25,647 nt of DNA from an uncultured Lachnospiraceae bacterium (GTDB taxonomy: Bacteria > Bacillota > Clostridia > Lachnospirales > Lachnospiraceae), in the NCBI GenBank assembly GCA_900546495.1, contig URDN01000036.1, positions 1-25,647 on the forward strand. Reading direction: 5' to 3'. Below the pieces are notes generated by a model. The model ran no database searches, was not told where the DNA came from, and worked only from the letters and a program-made list of their open reading frames with translations. This document shows, one piece after another, positions 15,665-24,464 of the stretch. A program made the position numbers and the translations under genes. Position 1 is the first letter of the stretch. Each line of letters begins with the position of its first letter.

Positions 15665-15842
15665 TAAAATTTCTTACGATCATCAGTTATAATAACATGA
15701 ATACAATTTCATGATACCTGTACATACATGCAATCTGTTCACACAAACGCTTAAATAATATAGAAGAAACACAAATTCTACCCACTGTGTCCTAATCACT
15801 TTTATGATTGCCCGATACTTATTGGAAGGAGTATTTTTCCAC

Positions 15843-16604
15843 ATGAACATACAATATTTTAAAAATTACAGTCCCGCACTTGGTCGGGATATGGAATGCA
15901 AACTGTACGGTCACGGCGGACAGCCGATCCTTTTTATCCCCTGCCAGGACGGACGCTTTTTCGACTTTGAAAACTTCCAGATGACGAATGTATGGGCACC
16001 ATGGATTGACTCCGGGGAAGTCACCATTTTTACGGTGGATACCATTGATACAGAGACCTGGTCCAATACAAACGGTGACCCGCGCTGGCGCATCTGCCGC
16101 CACGAAGACTGGTTCCGCTATCTCACCGATGAGATGGTTCCCTTTATCCATGCAAAAATGAAGGAATACCAATCTGATTACATCAATAAGGGAATCATTG
16201 CTTTTGGATGCAGTCTTGGTGCTACCCATGCGGCCAACCTGTATTTCCGTCGCCCGGATCTTTTTAACGGATTGCTGGCCTTAAGCGGTATTTACGATGC
16301 GTCCTACGGATTTGGTTCTTATATGGATGATCTGGTTTATATGAACTCACCAGTTCATTATCTGCCAAATTTACCGGCAGATCATCCTTACATGGAGCTA
16401 TACCGCCACCGTAAGGCAATCATCTGTGTTGGGCAGGGTCCATGGGAAGAACCTGTCAGCACCTATCAGCTTCGGGATATTCTTCAGCAGAAACAAATTC
16501 CGGCATGGGTGGACTTCTGGGGATATGACTGTGCACATGACTGGGACTGGTGGTATAAGCAGGTGACTTATTTTGTACCACATTTGCTGTACGATCCGGT
16601 GTAG
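15843..16604 (+). CDS. Second alpha/beta hydrolase, esterase-like
   Basis: A 253-residue protein lacking a signal peptide. The elbow FGCSLGATHAANLYFRRP gives nucleophile S124, and the basic residue is probably H232 in YDCAHDWDWW. It has the putative-esterase fold order but little direct identity to the preceding hydrolase. The sequence is rich in Trp and Tyr (WAPWIDSG, ETWSNTNGDPRWR, DWDWWYKQ), which suits an aromatic or sugar-like ligand pocket. The ATG at 15843 is chosen because GGAAGGAG lies upstream; an in-frame ATG at 15804 precedes that site. Expected to be expressed with its neighbours. Substrate unknown. Confidence 0.83.
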   Translation: MNIQYFKNYSPALGRDMECKLYGHGGQPILFIPCQDGRFFDFENFQMTNVWAPWIDSGEVTIFTVDTIDTETWSNTNGDPRWRICRHEDWFRYLTDEMVPFIHAKMKEYQSDYINKGIIAFGCSLGATHAANLYFRRPDLFNGLLALSGIYDASYGFGSYMDDLVYMNSPVHYLPNLPADHPYMELYRHRKAIICVGQGPWEEPVSTYQLRDILQQKQIPAWVDFWGYDCAHDWDWWYKQVTYFVPHLLYDPV

Positions 16605-16697
16605 ATAAAAAATTTTGAGCATTTTACGGATTTTATATTTTTAGGATACCGATTTGCACTTATTAATGATATTTTATTGAATACAAAATTGTAACTT

Positions 16698-16725
16698 TTG
16701 CTACAAATAATAAATAAATTAGAAT
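16698..16725 (+). promoter_or_regulatory. Candidate promoter for the ATP-grasp gene
   Basis: TTGCTA (16698-16703) and TAGAAT (16720-16725) are 16 bases apart in AT-rich DNA, 25 bases before the ATG. It could give the ATP-grasp gene its own transcript; the match is moderate. Confidence 0.4.
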
Positions 16726-16749
16726 ACAACAGATAGAAAGTGAATAACT

Positions 16750-17994
16750 ATGAAAAATGTGATTTTTATTTCTCCGAATTTTCCGGAGAATTACTGGCAC
16801 TTCTGCCATGAATTAAAAGAAAATGGCATGAATGTTCTGGGTATCGGCGACTGCCCTTATGACGACCTGCGCCCGGAGCTTCAGGAAAGCCTGCAGGAAT
16901 ATTATAAAGTAGACAGTCTCGAAAACTACGACGAAGTCTATGGTGCTGTCGGCTACTTTATCTGGCATTACGGCCGGATTGACTGGTTAGAATCCAATAA
17001 TGAATACTGGCTGGAGCAGGATGCCCGTCTGCGTACGGATTTCAATATTCCAAGCGGTTTTCACAATGAGGACATGCCGCGTATCAAGTACAAATCCCGT
17101 ATGAAAGAATATTATCAGCGTGTCGGTATTCCGGTGGCCCGTTATCACATAGTAGACAACTATGAGGGCTGTCTGAATTTCATTCATGAAGTTGGATATC
17201 CTGTTGTTACGAAACCAGATAACGGTGTCGGAGCCTCCCATACGTTCAAAATTTCTTCTGATGAAGAACTTGGCAATTTCTTCGCCAACAAATGGGATGA
17301 TACCGTTTATATCATGGAAGAATTTATCAACGCTGAGATCAATTCCTACGATGCGATCATCGACTCTCACGGCAATCCGATTTTTGAAGCAGGAAATGTT
17401 ACACCGATGTCTATCATGGATATCGTAAACAACGCCGACAACGCGCTTTTCTACATTGTGAAAGATCTGGCAGACGACACCCGCCATCTCGGCAGAGAAA
17501 CCGTAAAAAGTTTTGGTGTGCGCAGCCGGTTTGTGCATTTTGAATTTTTCCGCCTGCTCTCTGACCATGAAGGGCTCGGCAAAAAGGGCGATCTGATGGC
17601 ACTGGAAGTCAATATGCGTCCTTCCGGAGGCTTCACCCCGGATATGATCAATTTTGCCCGCGAAACCGATGTGTACAAAATCTGGGCAGACATGGTTGCC
17701 TATGATTCCACACAGAAACCGATCGGTGCTCACCACTTCTGTGCCTTTGCAGGATTGCGGGATGGCAAGGATTTTGCTATGACACCGAATGCTATTATCG
17801 AAAAATACACGGAGCAACTCAAGATGGTAGAACGTATGCCGGATGCATTGGCAGATGCCATGGGAAATCAGATGTATCTGGCTACTTTTGATACCGAAGA
17901 AGCACTCAATGCGTTCTTTGCGGATGTAACCAGATTGAAAGAGGTTGATACTTCTGAAGAATCTGAAACAGCTGAAACTATTGTAGATAAATAA
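16750..17994 (+). CDS. ATP-grasp domain ligase of unknown substrate
   Basis: A 414-residue cytoplasmic ATP-grasp enzyme, a family that joins a carboxylate to an amine or similar group through an acylphosphate. An N-terminal Rossmann-like preATP domain begins MKNVIFISPNFPENYWHF. The grasp region spans about 110-310: K155 in VVTKPDNGVGA, the hinge YIMEEF near 187-192, and metal residues E286, N288 and R290 in ALEVNMRPSGG. These match carbamoyl-phosphate-synthase-like and carboxylase-like members. The C-terminal ~100 residues are unassigned and end in an acidic tail (DTSEESETAETIVDK). Product unknown. It follows two hydrolases on the same strand; that clustering is the best clue to function. Confidence 0.85.
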   Translation: MKNVIFISPNFPENYWHFCHELKENGMNVLGIGDCPYDDLRPELQESLQEYYKVDSLENYDEVYGAVGYFIWHYGRIDWLESNNEYWLEQDARLRTDFNIPSGFHNEDMPRIKYKSRMKEYYQRVGIPVARYHIVDNYEGCLNFIHEVGYPVVTKPDNGVGASHTFKISSDEELGNFFANKWDDTVYIMEEFINAEINSYDAIIDSHGNPIFEAGNVTPMSIMDIVNNADNALFYIVKDLADDTRHLGRETVKSFGVRSRFVHFEFFRLLSDHEGLGKKGDLMALEVNMRPSGGFTPDMINFARETDVYKIWADMVAYDSTQKPIGAHHFCAFAGLRDGKDFAMTPNAIIEKYTEQLKMVERMPDALADAMGNQMYLATFDTEEALNAFFADVTRLKEVDTSEESETAETIVDK

Positions 17995-18032
17995 AAAGAT
18001 GAAATCCCCTACGCATATCGGCAGGGGATTTC
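17994..18032. terminator. Convergent, probably bidirectional terminator
   Basis: A perfect 10-bp stem, GAAATCCCCT / AGGGGATTTC (18001-18010 with 18023-18032), lies between the convergent ATP-grasp gene and the last ABC permease. On the minus strand it is followed by ATCTTTTTATTT, so it clearly serves the ABC cluster. On the plus strand the T run is weak. Confidence 0.75.
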
Positions 18033-18094
18033 TAATAAGACACTCAGACGGGCTGCGCGTTTCTTTTTTGGTGCACTCGATATAATCTTAATCT

Positions 18095-18949
18095 TTATAC
18101 CTCATCTGCAATCTGACACCGCTTTACCAAATACAAATTTGCAAATAGCAATCCAACATTTAATACTGTAAAATACAATGCCGAAATCCATAACGGAACC
18201 AACGGCTGCGCATAAAACTTATCAAAATGTTCTCCAAAAATTGCATGCGTAAGCGGAAAAATCCATTTTAATGATTTTATATAAGAAACTGCCGTAGCGC
18301 CTAACACTGTAATTCCCATGGCGATCAGTAACCCCAGTTTTCTCCGTTCCATCAGCCGAAACAGACACAAAATCTGAAGCATCACCAGCAAATATGCCAG
18401 CATCAGCAACACACCCATCATCATTACACGCACCGGCGTACCATGACTCATCGTTCCAGATTCCAAAAACAAACGGTCATTTTGTCCATAGATTTCCGAA
18501 AAACGTTCATAAATGTCTGTCATAAATCCGCTCCACTGATTCTGCCAGACAGCTCCACGCCCAATCCACAGAAAACTTGCTGCAAAAAAGGATCCCAGAC
18601 AGGTAACTCCAGACAGCAGTCCAAACAAAAACTGCCCTGCCAGCCAGATTCTACGCGTTGCACGCATCATAACAAAAATATTTCCCCCACTTTTATCCGG
18701 AAAGCCAGACAACAGCACAATAAAGATCAACGGTATCACCAGCATATAAAACTGAAAGGACAACACCAGATCCATTGGCTCCAAAATATTGATCGAAAGG
18801 CCTGTCTCCTCTGCCACTCTCGCCATATCTGAAAAAATATATTCTCCCAGAAACAGAATGGAAAACAATAAAATTAACATTTTTTTCAGACTGAACCATT
18901 TTCGATATTCCATGCCCGCGATCCAGACAATTTCACGTATCTTACACAT
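18095..18949 (-). CDS. ABC-2 type permease D (type 2), paralogue of permease B
   Basis: A 284-residue membrane protein with about six hydrophobic segments, for example MLILLFSILFLGEYIF and FYMLVIPLIFIVLLSGF. It aligns by eye with permease B (21162-22037): both open with a basic amphipathic stretch (EYRKWFSLKK / EFQRWMRSS). Both then have LLSGFPDKSGG or LLSDFPQKGGI, a positively charged segment, and GQ(F/I)LF. Its ATG overlaps the end of permease C by 8 bases, with AGGAGAAGAA as ribosome binding site, so the two are coupled. Probably a transport subunit working with permease C and the shared ATPase at 23758. Last gene of the cluster; a terminator follows. Confidence 0.72.
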   Translation of the reverse strand: MCKIREIVWIAGMEYRKWFSLKKMLILLFSILFLGEYIFSDMARVAEETGLSINILEPMDLVLSFQFYMLVIPLIFIVLLSGFPDKSGGNIFVMMRATRRIWLAGQFLFGLLSGVTCLGSFFAASFLWIGRGAVWQNQWSGFMTDIYERFSEIYGQNDRLFLESGTMSHGTPVRVMMMGVLLMLAYLLVMLQILCLFRLMERRKLGLLIAMGITVLGATAVSYIKSLKWIFPLTHAIFGEHFDKFYAQPLVPLWISALYFTVLNVGLLFANLYLVKRCQIADEV

Positions 18950-19847
18950 TTCTTCTCCTCACCTGCCAGTAAAACAATAAGGCAATTCCACCCATCCACA
19001 AACCGATGAATATTGCATATCCAAAATAAGGAATTCCAAACGCATACTGAAATGAACAATCATAAAATAAATGATTCGATGGGAAAAGGAACTCCACCAG
19101 CCGCACTTTAAGGGGTACAGGCAGTCCGCCAGATTCGTATCGCTCATATACAACGCCCACATAACCGGATGCCATTTTTTTACTGAAATATTCCAGTAAC
19201 ACCAGATTGCTGATTGCAAAAAAACTGTCTCCCAACAACACTGTCAAAACCAATGCCGTTATAGCAAAAACGACACCCAACAGTCCCGTATGCACGATTG
19301 CAAGCAGCAGCCAGCCAATTCTCTGAAACATCGTTTCTCCATAAACGATTGCAACCATGCTTTCGCTTACATCATTTACATACGCATCCAGCGGCAAAAA
19401 TTTAACAGCAACCAACACAATATATAGCACAATCCCACATCCAACACATAAAAACGCTTTCCATGCACTCTCTGTCAGCCATTTTCTTGCAAACTGCTTC
19501 TTCGTTCCCCGCAATGCATTCAAATAAAAATTTCCACCAAACCATACTTCCGAAAACTCAAAAATTCCCGGAACCACCGTCACAAGTGGCAGCAGCACAA
19601 TAAACCACTCCATGTTTCGAAATCCCGCGGCCACAGAATAAATACTTGCCATTTCATCCATTTGCAGTAACTGCTCACGGTCAGTATTAAGCCATACTTT
19701 CAGCACGGTCTCTTTTTCATCCGGATCACCACTTGGAAACGGACTCAAGAAACACAATAACGCCATTGCTACAATACACAGACAGCAAATCCACAGTTTT
19801 CGATTATTTATAACTTTAAGTTTTATCATCTGCCAAATTGTCTTCAT
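18942..19847 (-). CDS. ABC-2 type permease C (type 1)
   Basis: A 301-residue membrane protein with a first segment LWICCLCIVAMALLCFLS, then an extracytoplasmic stretch to about 78. Further segments follow near 79-97, 131-150, 180-215 and 270-295. The arrangement with a long loop after the first segment, then W..VLLPL, and a later G....AL.R basic stretch, resembles permease A at the other end of the cluster. I infer a distant A-C paralogy, weaker than that of B and D. It starts 14 bases after the lipoprotein-2 stop and overlaps permease D. Function: probably half of an export channel. Confidence 0.7.
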   Translation of the reverse strand: MKTIWQMIKLKVINNRKLWICCLCIVAMALLCFLSPFPSGDPDEKETVLKVWLNTDREQLLQMDEMASIYSVAAGFRNMEWFIVLLPLVTVVPGIFEFSEVWFGGNFYLNALRGTKKQFARKWLTESAWKAFLCVGCGIVLYIVLVAVKFLPLDAYVNDVSESMVAIVYGETMFQRIGWLLLAIVHTGLLGVVFAITALVLTVLLGDSFFAISNLVLLEYFSKKMASGYVGVVYERYESGGLPVPLKVRLVEFLFPSNHLFYDCSFQYAFGIPYFGYAIFIGLWMGGIALLFYWQVRRRNV

Positions 19848-19861
19848 CCTGTTTTCCTAAC

Positions 19862-21130
19862 TTAAAATCCCATTGTTGTAATTTCTCCGGTTATCGCATC
19901 CACATCAAAATAGAGTCTGCTAAATTCTGAAAGCTGCGTATTTTTGATGGAAAAATGATAACTTGGTCGGCACTGTACTGACTCTACATATCCCAATTGC
20001 CTTTTTTTCTCATTCTCATACTGAAACTTTGTCTGATATTCCAACTCTACAGAACTAATGTGAAATACTTTATCCGCTGAGACATATTTGCTCAGCAGTT
20101 CACAGACATCCTGCAACGATAAAATTTTCTCATATGTTTCCTTCACACTTACAGACTCGAAATTCTGACAGCAACTCCAGATAAATCCAAGCCTGTCTTT
20201 CTGAAACATCGACACAAAATGATTCGTTCCAAAAGCCTCCGGTTTCAACACATCATCACTTTCGCCCTCCTTCTCTACCTCCGTTGCATCATCGTAATTC
20301 AAAGCAAGCCCCTCATAGGAAGTTCCCATATCAAATTCATAATAATAGATCTCATCCGACAGCTGCCGCACATCAATCTGTAACACATGATAATCCAGAT
20401 ATTCCGAACCAACAAAATAATAATCCTCTTTCATATGTTGTTCCACAAACTGCACCGCATCTGTCAGCGCAAGCTCCCCATCAGATAACGGATAGCAGAT
20501 CCCGGTGATATCGTCCTTTGACAGATCATACTTCTGAACAGAATGTCCCAGATTCATGCCCCGATAACCATAAGGTCTGTTTGTATAATCCTCTTCTTCT
20601 CCCGTCAGTGCTGTCGGCACGGAATAATCTCCCAGTTCCAGCATAAAGGTGGAAAATATCACCAGTTCAGAGCAGGTTCCATCGTTATATCCCAAATATT
20701 GCACCTGCTCCTTTTGCTCATCTGTTGCTTCCAAAATCGGGATAATAAGCCGGTCATTCTGTGGCACATCCCAGTACATCAGTGTCATATGCTGTTTCAG
20801 ATCCACCATATCATCCAGTCCTTCATACAACCGAATATTTTCCTCAAATTTCTCCACCTGACGCTCAAAAGAGTCTGTAGATATTGGGAACTCCATTTCA
20901 TAAACCTGCTGTACATTCGGGATTTTTATCTGTGTTTCAGAAAAGTCCAGATTTTTGTATTCTGATTCAAAATTTTCTGCCTGCTTGCGTGCTTCCTCTA
21001 ATGTTACCAAATTATCCTGTGAAACATTCTCTGTTTTTTCCGTCTTTCCAGATTCACAGCCGGATAATATGGTTACCGCAAGCATGGTTCCAATCATCAC
21101 AACCCCAAGTAAATGTTTTTTATGTTTCAT
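19862..21130 (-). CDS. Lipoprotein 2 of the ABC cluster, unknown family
   Basis: A 422-residue secreted lipoprotein. The signal peptide KHKKHLLGVVMIGTMLAVTILSGC ends in lipobox LSGC, with the lipidated Cys at about residue 25, followed by a Ser/Lys/Glu-rich linker. The body is not a family I can name. Its C-terminus, YFDVDAITGEITTMGF, has the D-x-I-T-G-E pattern seen in PepSY-like domains. It shares features in the same order with lipoprotein 1 (KYDL...YPL.SG, then YEG, then the terminal D.I(S/T)G motif), so the two are probably homologues. The start has GGAAAGGGGGC upstream. It lies between permeases B and C with short gaps, so it likely acts with them outside the membrane. Confidence 0.78.
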   Translation of the reverse strand: MKHKKHLLGVVMIGTMLAVTILSGCESGKTEKTENVSQDNLVTLEEARKQAENFESEYKNLDFSETQIKIPNVQQVYEMEFPISTDSFERQVEKFEENIRLYEGLDDMVDLKQHMTLMYWDVPQNDRLIIPILEATDEQKEQVQYLGYNDGTCSELVIFSTFMLELGDYSVPTALTGEEEDYTNRPYGYRGMNLGHSVQKYDLSKDDITGICYPLSDGELALTDAVQFVEQHMKEDYYFVGSEYLDYHVLQIDVRQLSDEIYYYEFDMGTSYEGLALNYDDATEVEKEGESDDVLKPEAFGTNHFVSMFQKDRLGFIWSCCQNFESVSVKETYEKILSLQDVCELLSKYVSADKVFHISSVELEYQTKFQYENEKKRQLGYVESVQCRPSYHFSIKNTQLSEFSRLYFDVDAITGEITTMGF

Positions 21131-21161
21131 AACACTGCCCCCTTTCCTTTATTATTTGTTA

Positions 21162-22037
21162 TTACCTTCCCGCCTGATATTTCTTCGCCGCAAACATACA
21201 TCCAATCATCAGTCCCACACAGCTTCCTGCCAGATACAGATAAGATCCCCAGATTGGGAATATCTGCGCTCGCAGATATTTTTCATAATGAAGCCAGGGA
21301 ATTGCATTTGCCATCGGAAAAAACCACATCCAAGCCGCATTCGCTGAGCAGCTTACTGTTCCAAGTACAATTAATATTCCATCCACCAGAACTCCTACAA
21401 ACTTCCGATTACACAGTGCTGCAAAAAGTAAAATCATTGCCAACAGAAAAAAATATAAAAACAGCATCAATATGGTGTGTAGTACCGCAGTTGAAAACAA
21501 CATCTGCTGATACAGATTTTCCGGAAGTAACTGCAAGATATAATCGCCTGTCCGTTCCGGAAAAGTACTGGAATAATAAGTTACCGTATTACTGAATCGC
21601 ATCTGCCAGACACCGTTTCCACTCATCATAATGCAGGAGGATACGATCAGAAAAACTACCAGAAATACGACCGCTTCCAGTGCAAATAAAATCTGCCCCC
21701 ATATCCACGTTTTCTTGGAACAACGCATTTGATACAGAAAATCAATACCGCCTTTTTGTGGAAAATCAGATAACAGCACCAGAAACAATGCCGGTAAAAT
21801 CAACACAATTACACCGGAATTTCCCAATGCCACAAATGCTTCCAATATCGTTACCGGCTCCCCCATACGAACCGCACAATCCTGTAACGTTACAATAATC
21901 TGCATATGTATAAACACCAGCATCACGCCAAGAATGATCAGGCGGCTGCTGCGCATCCAGCGCTGAAATTCTACCCTGCTGATGTGAAATACTGCTCTGA
22001 TGTTTCCCTTAATTTTTCCGGTTTCACCACTTTTCAC
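21162..22037 (-). CDS. ABC-2 type permease B (type 2), start set by a repeat
   Basis: A 291-residue membrane protein with about six hydrophobic segments, including LIILGVMLVFIHMQIIV and VIVLILPALFLVLLSDF. It is a paralogue of permease D. I chose a GTG start at 22037: GGGGGG, donated by the adjoining hairpin repeat, lies 6 bases upstream. An ATG at 22076 would translate 13 codons of the repeat itself (MRRALSGGEGG), which is unlikely to be functional protein. It follows lipoprotein 1 after about 290 bases of repeats and precedes lipoprotein 2 by 31 bases. Probably an export subunit. Confidence 0.72.
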   Translation of the reverse strand: MKSGETGKIKGNIRAVFHISRVEFQRWMRSSRLIILGVMLVFIHMQIIVTLQDCAVRMGEPVTILEAFVALGNSGVIVLILPALFLVLLSDFPQKGGIDFLYQMRCSKKTWIWGQILFALEAVVFLVVFLIVSSCIMMSGNGVWQMRFSNTVTYYSSTFPERTGDYILQLLPENLYQQMLFSTAVLHTILMLFLYFFLLAMILLFAALCNRKFVGVLVDGILIVLGTVSCSANAAWMWFFPMANAIPWLHYEKYLRAQIFPIWGSYLYLAGSCVGLMIGCMFAAKKYQAGR

Positions 22038-22042
22038 CTCAA

Positions 22043-22103
22043 TCCCCCCTTCCCCACCGCTTAGTGCTCTACGCACTTGAAGCGGGGGAATGCTTATTCT
22101 GCG
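22043..22103 (+). repeat. IS200/IS605-like end hairpin, copy A (left-truncated)
   Basis: It contains CCCCACCGCTT-AGTGC-tctac-GCACT-TGAAGCGGGGG then AATGCTTATTCTGCG, matching copies B and C. The outer left half (ATAAGCAT) is missing, and the right side continues as GGTAAAGCGG instead of TTCAAA. It abuts the start of permease B. Confidence 0.65.
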
Positions 22104-22267
22104 GTAAAGCGGACATTTGCAATCCGCTTTCGCTACTTGCTCATGAACGCAGTCGCTTTGCGACCTGTCAGTGGGAGCTTTTAACTCCCACTGACATAAG
22201 CATCCCCCTTCCCACCGCTTAGTGCTCTACGTACTTGAAGTGGGGGAATGCTTATTCTGCGTTCAAA
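22104..22267 (+). mobile_element. Non-autonomous IS200/IS605-like element, with hairpin copy B
   Basis: The stretch starts at GTAAAGCGGACAT (also the edge of copy C) and contains the 33-base module shared with 10628-10660. A small GTCGC-ttt-GCGAC hairpin and a perfect 12-bp hairpin, TGTCAGTGGGAG / CTCCCACTGACA (22166-22196), follow. The long end hairpin is closed by ATAAGCAT (22196-22203) and ATGCTTAT (22248-22255). It ends TTCTGCG-TTCAAA. The shared right border with copy C supports a mobile unit of about 164 bases with no protein. The end resembles the right ends of tnpB-bearing IS605 elements, which also form the 3' part of their guide RNA; that resemblance is inference. Confidence 0.55.
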
Positions 22268-22328
22268 TATTCCAATACATCTTTCTTATTTATGTTTTTA
22301 TATTTTTTGACATGACCTAGTCCGTTAT

Positions 22329-23663
22329 TTACGCATTACCGAACGTATAATATACCGCCCCTGAAATCATATCGACATAGACATTCAACACCTGATTTTT
22401 CACAGTATTTACCCCGCTGAATTTCCAGAACGGATAATAAACTGCCATATCTTCATTAAATCCCTGACCAGTGTCCGTCATATAACTTGCATAACCAATT
22501 TTTACTTCCTGCACCTCCAGTTTCAAAAAGGATGCCAGTTTTTTGCTTGCAATATCTAGCGCCTGTTCCACTCCAACCATCTGTGTATCCTGATACAGCG
22601 GGTGAACCACATCAGACTCTGACGGTCCTTTAAATGTAGATACGCCTGTATCATCAACGACATTGACATATTTCATCGACTCCATAATCGCATAGCCTTC
22701 ATAAGAATTTGCGATATCGGTATCCTGCAAATACAGGTAAGCCATATTTTCATACCATCTTCTGACATTAAAAGTATACATGCAGGTATCCGCATCCAAC
22801 CGATACACACTTACATCCGGAATGTCAATTTTTACTCCTTCTGCCATCGGAAATGGTGTCCCTTTTTCAAAATATTCTTTTACCTGTTTTGCACTTTCCC
22901 CAATCTTATAGTCTCCGGAAATGAGAGGATAGACTTCTTCTTTTAGCTCCTCCAGGCTTCCTGACTGAAGCAGCTTAAGATCATATTTCATATAGATATC
23001 GTTGATTGGTTTCGGGTTTTCTCCAAGATACGCACTGAGTTTTCCATCGCTCATCATAAAAATCCCCTCTACGCCAACCATAGCGTAGCACTGTTTCGTA
23101 TCCAGAAGTAACGCATCTCCACTTCCTAACTGTTCGATTGAAACATCTGACAATAGAGGATAACATTCCGGTGCACCTTTACTTTCATCCATTTCTAAAT
23201 CAGCTCCCATGACACGTACTTCTTTTTCCAGATCAATCTCTTCCTGTTTTCCGATGCTTACCAGCCAGTTTTCTAATGTCTCAAGCCCTTCCTGCACAGA
23301 CATTCCATGTGCTGTCGTATAAAATACAGATAATCTCAAAAGTTCTTCTGGAAACGGATCAAATGTACAATCCTCTGTAAAATGAATGTTCGGATAGGAT
23401 AAGTTCTGAATCTCCTGTATTTCCTGCTCATAGCGCTTTGGATATTCTGCTATAGCAATTCTGTTATCTACGATTTTTTCCTCATACTTTTCCTCAGAAA
23501 AATTTATTTTTTTCGTCTCTGTCTCTGCGCTCTGTGACTGCTGGTTCTTGTCTTCCTGCTGACTTTTCGTATTTCCACATCCACATAATACAAATAATAA
23601 AAGGAGTAATCCTACGGTCAGCCCACCTAATAATGTCTGTTTAATCGTACCTTTTTCTGTCAT
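22329..23663 (-). CDS. Lipoprotein 1 of the ABC cluster, unknown family
   Basis: A 444-residue secreted lipoprotein. A signal peptide (LLGGLTVGLLLLLFVLCGC) gives a probable lipobox LCGC, followed by a Gln/Ser/Lys linker (NTKSQQEDKNQQSQSAETE). The mature part is acidic and rich in Tyr. Its last ~85 residues (EQALDIASKKLASFLKLEV ... YPFWKFSG ... VYVDMISGAVYY) look like a PepSY-type fold. It shares ordered landmarks with lipoprotein 2. GGGAATTACT precedes the ATG. It sits between the ATPase and permease B. A role in sensing or binding the exported or toxic compound is plausible but unproven. Confidence 0.78.
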   Translation of the reverse strand: MTEKGTIKQTLLGGLTVGLLLLLFVLCGCGNTKSQQEDKNQQSQSAETETKKINFSEEKYEEKIVDNRIAIAEYPKRYEQEIQEIQNLSYPNIHFTEDCTFDPFPEELLRLSVFYTTAHGMSVQEGLETLENWLVSIGKQEEIDLEKEVRVMGADLEMDESKGAPECYPLLSDVSIEQLGSGDALLLDTKQCYAMVGVEGIFMMSDGKLSAYLGENPKPINDIYMKYDLKLLQSGSLEELKEEVYPLISGDYKIGESAKQVKEYFEKGTPFPMAEGVKIDIPDVSVYRLDADTCMYTFNVRRWYENMAYLYLQDTDIANSYEGYAIMESMKYVNVVDDTGVSTFKGPSESDVVHPLYQDTQMVGVEQALDIASKKLASFLKLEVQEVKIGYASYMTDTGQGFNEDMAVYYPFWKFSGVNTVKNQVLNVYVDMISGAVYYTFGNA

Positions 23664-23757
23664 AGTAATTCCCTCCCCACATACATATCGACTTCTCCTA
23701 AATCATGTTTTCAGCATTCTCTTTCATTTGCGTTATTCTCTCTGAATCAACATATGC

Positions 23758-24381
23758 TTAAATTAACTCTCCCTGTTCCATCTCATGTACTTCATCACAA
23801 AGTACACGAATGTCTTCTGCATTGTGACTGGCAATCACAATGATCTTGCGCTCATCTTTCATAAATAGCAACAGCTTTCGAATTTCTTCCACCCCGTTCT
23901 TATCCAATCCGTTCATCGGCTCGTCCAGGATCAATACCGACGGATTTTCCATGATTGCCTGCGCCAGTCCCAGTCTCTGCCGCATTCCAAGACTGTATTT
24001 TTTCACCGGAAGTTTCAGATTCGGATCCAGCCCGACTGTCTGTATTGCTTCCCGGATTTCCTTTGCAGAAATCTTGTTTTTGATTCCGGCAAGCACTTTC
24101 AAGTTCTGAAAGCCGCTGTAATAGGGAATAAATCCCGGTGTTTCGATGATCACTCCAGCATCCGGTAAATAATCCACATCCCGTCCGATCACTTTTCCGT
24201 TGGATTCCACCGTACCTTCCGTTGGGCGGATAAATCCACACATGCACTTCATCAGCATTGTTTTTCCGCTGCCGTTATTTCCTACCAGACCATAAATGTT
24301 GCCTTCCTTTAAGGTCAGTGAAACGTTGTTTAAAATCTGTCGTTTATTCAAAGTCAGAGAAATATTTTTAACCTCGATCAT
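23758..24381 (-). CDS. ABC transporter ATP-binding protein
   Basis: A 207-residue cytoplasmic ATPase that powers the nearby permeases. Walker A is GNNGSGKT (about 35-42), the signature is YSLGMRQRLG, Walker B is VLILDEPMNGLD, and the switch His is in ASHNAED. Small size and the LGMRQRLGLAQA signature match the ABC-2 exporter/bacteriocin-immunity type (BcrA-like). It ends soon after the switch region, so there is no extra C-terminal domain. The ATG at 24381 has GGGGAGGA upstream; an ATG at 24405 precedes that site and is rejected. It is the only ATPase among the seven genes, so it probably serves both permease sets, unless another lies beyond 25647. Confidence 0.95.
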   Translation of the reverse strand: MIEVKNISLTLNKRQILNNVSLTLKEGNIYGLVGNNGSGKTMLMKCMCGFIRPTEGTVESNGKVIGRDVDYLPDAGVIIETPGFIPYYSGFQNLKVLAGIKNKISAKEIREAIQTVGLDPNLKLPVKKYSLGMRQRLGLAQAIMENPSVLILDEPMNGLDKNGVEEIRKLLLFMKDERKIIVIASHNAEDIRVLCDEVHEMEQGELI

Positions 24382-24464
24382 CGTTTTTGCTCCTCCCCAA
24401 ATCATTTTATTTTTTTGCGTTTACTAATTCCTGTTCATCCTCGCTTGAAACTATTTGTACCAAA

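Noticed and set aside
16987..17817. Long antisense reading frame opposite the ATP-grasp gene
   Set aside because: It mirrors a well-supported gene; no recognisable motif and no ribosome binding site.
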